From Planctomycetota bacterium (GTDB lineage Bacteria; Planctomycetota; Phycisphaerae; Phycisphaerales; SM1A02), in NCBI GenBank assembly GCA_027622195.1, contig JAQBZO010000004.1, positions 43,078 through 107,077 of the forward strand: DNA of 64,000 nucleotides, given 5' to 3'. The translations under genes were made by a program, and so were the position numbers. Shown in pieces: positions 60,390 to 64,000 of the stretch (position 1 is the stretch's first letter; every line of letters begins with the position of its first letter). The notes beneath the pieces are model-generated. The model was not told the DNA's origin. It worked only from the letters and a program-made list of their open reading frames with translations, and ran no database searches.

Positions 60390-61544
60390 GTGACCTCGAG
60401 TCTCTGCGTTTTCGCAGGTATTCCCGCCACGAATCTCGCGCTCTATTGGCGTATTCGATTCTCTGTGGGCGATCCTGCTGCGCTCATCATTGAACGCGAT
60501 GGGACAGAACACCGTTCAAGCACGCTGATCATTCGAGATATCGAAGTCGAACGCGCGAAGTTGCATGCGAGGGCGGATCATGTTTTTTCTCCGGCTGAAT
60601 TCACTCCGCTAGGAGGACTCAGCATCGACCGCGAGACAGCGACAGCGCAATCACTCGCCGAGTTTGTGAGGAGGCGCGGTGCGAAGCGTGTCACCTGCGA
60701 CCGCACACTTCCCGCGCTCTATTGGCACATCCTCAATCAGGCTGGCATTGAAGTGGAGTGCGATCCCAATCTGGGCGTCTTCGAGCGACGAGCGAAGGAT
60801 GCACAAGAAATCAGGTGGATACGAGAGGCGCAGCGCATCACCGAACAAGCCGTCGAGATGGCGTGCAGAACGATTGCGCACGCGTCAGTTGGGGGGGACG
60901 GCTTGCTCCAACATGCTGGCGCGACACTCACTACCGAGCGCGTGCGCGCGATACTCGATGGATGGTTGATTGAGCGTGCGTATGAGAATCCCACTTCCAT
61001 CGTCGCTTCTGGGGCGGTCGGTGCAGACTGTCACGACCACGGTCACGGACCAATCCGCTCAGGAGAGTTCGTCATCGTCGATGTTTTTCCGCGATGTCGC
61101 GAGACGAAATACAACGGCGATTGCACGCGCACCGTGGTGCACGGCCAAGCGAGCGAACGCCAACTCGCTATGCACGACGCGGTCGTTGAAGCAAAGCGCG
61201 CGGCGATTGCAGCCATTCGAGTGGGCGCGACTGGCGATGCAGTCCACGCTGCCACGAAACAAGTCATGCAGCAAGCAGGATTTGAGATGGGGCTTCCAGA
61301 ACGAGGCTCACGGGGTTGGTGCCGCATGACGCACGGCACTGGTCACGGTGTTGGTCTCGAGGTGCACGAACCACCACTTCTCACCGATGGAGGTGTCGCG
61401 CTCGTGGAAGGCGATGTGCTCACCGTGGAACCTGGGCTCTACGCCGACGGTCTTGGAGGCATCCGCGTGGAGGACATGGTCGTTGTCACCTCAAACGGAT
61501 GCGACAACTTCAACTCGATTCAAGAATCGCTCGACTGGCGATAG
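60390..61544 (+). CDS. M24 family Xaa-Pro aminopeptidase
   Basis: A 384-residue metallopeptidase that removes N-terminal residues before proline, or a related dipeptidase. The N-terminal half is creatinase-like. The catalytic half shows the metal ligands: Asp in VIVDVFPR, Asp in YNGDCTRTVV, His in MTHGTGHGVGLEVHE, Glu in LTVEPGLY and Glu in GIRVEDMVVV. The start is GTG, three bases after the preceding gene, so it is probably the last gene of the operon. Confidence 0.87.
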   Translation: MTSSLCVFAGIPATNLALYWRIRFSVGDPAALIIERDGTEHRSSTLIIRDIEVERAKLHARADHVFSPAEFTPLGGLSIDRETATAQSLAEFVRRRGAKRVTCDRTLPALYWHILNQAGIEVECDPNLGVFERRAKDAQEIRWIREAQRITEQAVEMACRTIAHASVGGDGLLQHAGATLTTERVRAILDGWLIERAYENPTSIVASGAVGADCHDHGHGPIRSGEFVIVDVFPRCRETKYNGDCTRTVVHGQASERQLAMHDAVVEAKRAAIAAIRVGATGDAVHAATKQVMQQAGFEMGLPERGSRGWCRMTHGTGHGVGLEVHEPPLLTDGGVALVEGDVLTVEPGLYADGLGGIRVEDMVVVTSNGCDNFNSIQESLDWR

Positions 61545-61557
61545 GTGATTCCCACCG

Positions 61558-63267
61558 CTACGACCGTGAGAGTTTTCGATATCGCACTCGGGTCGGAGAC
61601 ACATCCCCGAGACGACGCACTCGGTCCGCCTCATACTCGCTGAAATTGCCGGGGAAAAAGGTCACCTTGCTCTCTCCTTCAAAGGCGAGAATGTGCGTCG
61701 CGACTCGATCGAGAAACCAGCGATCATGGCTGATGACGACGGCGGTTCCGACAAAGTTTTCAATCGCCTCTTCGAGTGCGCGCAGCGTGTTCAAGTCAAG
61801 ATCGTTCGTCGGCTCGTCAAACAGAATGACATTTGCCCCCTGCCTCAACATGCGAGCGAGGTGGACTCGATTGCGCTCTCCGCCAGAGAGTGTGTCGACT
61901 ATTTTGCTTTGATCCGTTCCTGAAAAACCAAACCGCGCGACATAGGCACGGCTGTTGACTTTCGCCGATCCCAAAATAAGTTCTTGATCGCCGCCGGAAA
62001 TTGCTTCCCAAATGGTCGCGCCAGCAGGAATCGCATCACGCAGCTGTTCGACATAACCGAGATGGACGGTGGATCCGACGACAAACTCTCCTGCGTCGGC
62101 GGTCTCCTTCCCCATAATCATCCGGAAGAGCGTTGTCTTTCCTGCACCGTTGGGACCAATCACTCCCACAATCGCCCCAGGTGGAATCTCAAAGGTTGTG
62201 TCATCCATCAACGCGCGGTCGCCAAACGATTTGCACACACCCTTCGCGTGGATGACCAATTGCCCGAGTCGCGGACCCGGTGGGATGTAGATCTCAAGTT
62301 CCTGGCTCTTTACGCTCGATTGATCGTCGGCAAGCAATCGTTCGTAGTTCGCCACGCGCGACTTGCTCTTTGACTGCCGACCCTTCGGATTCTGCCGAAT
62401 CCATTCGAGTTCGTGGGTCAGCGTCTTCTGCCGAGCGCTTGCTTGCTTCTCTTCGGTCACAAGTCGCTGCTGTTTCTGCTGCAACCAACCGGTGTAGTTG
62501 CCTTCGTACGGGATGCATTGTCCACGGTCGAGTTCAAGAATCCAACCCGCCACATTGTCGAGGAAGTATCGATCATGGGTCACGGCGATCACCGTACCGG
62601 CATACTTCGCGAGATGATGCTCAAGCCAGAGCACGCTCTCGGCATCGAGATGGTTCGTGGGTTCGTCCAGCAGAAGGACATCTGGTTTTTGCAAGAGGAG
62701 GCGAGTGAGCGCGACGCGTCGGCGTTCTCCTCCTGAAACTTTGTCGAGCGGCATATCGGCGGGAGGACAACGCAGTGCCTCCATCGCCATCTCGAGTTGA
62801 TTCTCGACCGTCCATGCTTCGAGTGAGTCGAGTTTCTCTTGCAAATCTCCTTGGCGGACGAGCAACTTGTCCATTTCGGCGGAAGTCATCTCATGAGAAA
62901 ATCGTTCAGTAATCGTCTCAAACTCAGCAAGCAAAGCGAATGTTTCCTGAAGTCCTTCGCGCACGACTTCGATCACTGTGCGCGTTTCATTCGCGAGCGG
63001 CTCTTGATCGAGATACCCAATCGTGTAATCCTGCGCTCGCTCAATCTTGCCTTCGTACTCCTTGTCGAGCGAAGCGATGATGCGCAGGAGTGTGCTCTTG
63101 CCGCTTCCGTTGAGTCCGAGGACACCGATCTTCGCGCCGTAGTAGTACGACAACCAGACGTCCTTCAGAATCGTCTTCTTCTGAATGACTTTCGACACAC
63201 CTTGCATCGTGAAAATGATGCGCGTTGTGCCCTTTGAAGTAGTAACAGCGTCCTTGTCTTTGGCCAT
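61558..63267 (-). CDS. ettA: Energy-dependent translational throttle protein EttA (ABC-F)
   Basis: A 569-residue ABC-F ATPase that binds the ribosome E site and gates translation according to energy state. It has two ABC domains: Walker A GLNGSGKSTL and GPNGAGKTTL, signatures KVSGGERRRVAL and LSGGERNRVHL, and Walker B DVLLLDEPTNHLD and NVILFDEPTNDLD. A PtIM-like linker (WLQQKQQRLVTEEKQASARQ, RQSKSKSRVANYE) lies between them, and the N-terminal arm and length match EttA. No membrane part is present. A TACGAT box lies ten bases upstream of the ATG. Confidence 0.93.
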   Translation of the reverse strand: MAKDKDAVTTSKGTTRIIFTMQGVSKVIQKKTILKDVWLSYYYGAKIGVLGLNGSGKSTLLRIIASLDKEYEGKIERAQDYTIGYLDQEPLANETRTVIEVVREGLQETFALLAEFETITERFSHEMTSAEMDKLLVRQGDLQEKLDSLEAWTVENQLEMAMEALRCPPADMPLDKVSGGERRRVALTRLLLQKPDVLLLDEPTNHLDAESVLWLEHHLAKYAGTVIAVTHDRYFLDNVAGWILELDRGQCIPYEGNYTGWLQQKQQRLVTEEKQASARQKTLTHELEWIRQNPKGRQSKSKSRVANYERLLADDQSSVKSQELEIYIPPGPRLGQLVIHAKGVCKSFGDRALMDDTTFEIPPGAIVGVIGPNGAGKTTLFRMIMGKETADAGEFVVGSTVHLGYVEQLRDAIPAGATIWEAISGGDQELILGSAKVNSRAYVARFGFSGTDQSKIVDTLSGGERNRVHLARMLRQGANVILFDEPTNDLDLNTLRALEEAIENFVGTAVVISHDRWFLDRVATHILAFEGESKVTFFPGNFSEYEADRVRRLGDVSPTRVRYRKLSRS

Positions 63268-63303
63268 CGGGGCGAGGATCGTAGCGGTGCGCGCTTCAAC
63301 GTG

Positions 63304-63309
63304 TATCCT
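63304..63309 (+). promoter_or_regulatory. -10-like TATCCT box of the PGPGW gene
   Basis: TATCCT is followed by six bases (gcgcag) and ATG 63316. The same hexamer and spacing occur at 30826-30831. It also argues against the in-frame GTG at 63301, which would lie upstream of the box. Confidence 0.42.
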
Positions 63310-63315
63310 GCGCAG

Positions 63316-63603
63316 ATGCAGGCGAATCGATCACCCGCAGAGCGCATCGCGCGCAAAATTGTGGTGTCGATAGTTGGATTCACAACCATCCTCCTCGGCA
63401 TCATTATGATCGTCACTCCCGGTCCAGGATTCTTGGTCATTCTTGGGGGACTCGCCATACTTGCGGTCGAATTTGCGTGGGCAAAACGATGGCTTGCGAA
63501 AGTGAAAGAGACAGGAAAACTGTTCTGGAGTCGCAAGGGCAAGTCGACGACTCCATCAAGTCCTTCGAGCACAACCTCGCCTCCGACTTTGCCGAACGGT
63601 TGA
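63316..63603 (+). CDS. Small PGPGW-family membrane protein
   Basis: A 95-residue protein with two membrane helices. The turn between them is TPGPGFLVILGGLAILAVEF, the signature of the PGPGW family. A basic segment (WAKRWLAKVKETGKLFWSRK) and a Ser/Thr/Pro-rich tail follow. Function is unknown in the family; it is conserved in actinobacteria and others. The ATG at 63316 is preferred over the upstream GTG at 63301. Confidence 0.78.
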   Translation: MQANRSPAERIARKIVVSIVGFTTILLGIIMIVTPGPGFLVILGGLAILAVEFAWAKRWLAKVKETGKLFWSRKGKSTTPSSPSSTTSPPTLPNG

Positions 63604-63640
63604 CAGAAGACACTGCTGCGAATACGCTCGAATGTTCTAC

Positions 63641-63714
<74 letters not shown>

Positions 63715-63761
63715 TTTCAAACGTCCGGCTTCGACAGAGGCCGGCTCACTGGAAAACGATG

Positions 63762-63789
63762 AACGCCCAGATCGCAAGATCTGGGCGTT
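63762..63789 (+). terminator. Hairpin terminator after tRNA-fMet
   Basis: A perfect 12-pair stem (AACGCCCAGATC with GATCTGGGCGTT) closed by a GCAA tetraloop. The following bases (TGTGTTGG) are only partly T-rich, so termination may rely mostly on the hairpin. Confidence 0.7.
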
Positions 63790-64000
63790 TGTGTTGGTGG
63801 GCCGCATGCGACGAAGAAGCCCTCGTCGAACTGCCACGATTGCGCCAAGAGCTGCTCGAGATTCAGGTGTAACTGACGCGGATCGGGGGGGGCTTACGGT
63901 CGGAATCGACCCGTTTTCGCGTGCATTCCCACCACGGCATCGGACTTCGTTGCGAACGGCACCACCGACCCTCTCTTCGTGCGTGGTTACGGCGTCATCT
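63790..64000. other. No recognised gene at the right window edge
   Basis: About 210 bases to the window end. Short frames exist on both strands, including one ending in TAA near 63870 and an Arg-rich frame left open at the edge, but none looks like a known protein. A seven-base G run lies near 63884. It could be intergenic, a gene remnant after the tRNA or the edge of the next gene. Confidence 0.3.

Noticed and set aside
63808..64000. Open frame running off the right edge (Arg-rich start)
   Set aside because: Composition is unlike the coding regions here and it begins at a terminator; not supportable as a gene.

Overview
The window looks like ordinary chromosome from a planctomycete, most likely class Phycisphaerae (phylum Planctomycetota). 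Three lines support this. Two large secreted enzymes carry dockerin-like calcium repeats of the 'GDLNGDG..NGADLGLLLAAWG' kind that are common in that class. A complete outer-membrane and lipid A assembly operon includes an LpxC-FabZ fusion. NadB carries an N-terminal extension that I recall from planctomycete homologues. The DNA is moderately GC-rich and densely coded, with many 4-base ATGA overlaps and convergent genes whose ends overlap. I see no phage, transposase, CRISPR array or rRNA.

Left third (1-21.4 kb): end of a membrane protein; DinG helicase and a secreted M14 carboxypeptidase (minus); a ChaN-type lipoprotein; a STAS regulator; a hutI-map-serA-prolyl oligopeptidase run; PcrA/UvrD helicase; a B12-dependent ribonucleotide reductase (NrdJ) behind a promoter with two NrdR-like boxes, ended by a strong terminator; then two secreted proteins on the minus strand. 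Middle (21.4-38 kb): a membrane protein followed by a cobalamin-binding domain/MeaB GTPase fusion, a UPF0316 protein and an MmgE/PrpD dehydratase; a minus-strand PD40 protein-nadB-lipoprotein group; an RluA-type pseudouridine synthase; a Gfo/Idh/MocA oxidoreductase; pabA; kdsA; mcsA-mcsB; pterin carbinolamine dehydratase; a SpoIIE-type phosphatase.

Minus-strand block (38-49 kb): tRNA-Leu(UAG), class II DAHP synthase, a catalytically dead ketosynthase (chain-length-factor-like), an active ketosynthase, a small membrane protein, NuoG, a MATE transporter, a TPR protein with two RNA-polymerase alpha-CTD-like domains, a SpoIID-type protein and riboflavin synthase. Gaps are tiny, so this is probably one long operon or a few linked ones. 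Right part (49-64 kb): DoxX-like membrane protein, a UvrB/C-motif protein, a sigma-70 factor, gcvT, then bamA-ompH-ompH-lpxD-lpxC/fabZ-lpxA-unknown-M24 peptidase as one operon, EttA, a PGPGW membrane protein, initiator tRNA and a hairpin terminator.

The most notable signals are these. (i) A T-A-N-N-N-T box lies exactly 6-7 bases before many start codons that lack a Shine-Dalgarno sequence, which suggests widespread leaderless transcription. (ii) A KS/CLF-like pair sits without an acyl carrier protein in an odd operon. (iii) A cobalamin domain is fused to a MeaB GTPase without a mutase. (iv) A TPR protein carries two alpha-CTD modules. (v) A two-copy hairpin element shows wobble-compatible changes. 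(vi) A five-copy 11-base tandem repeat supplies the stop codons of two convergent genes. All functional names come from sequence reading only; no database search was run.
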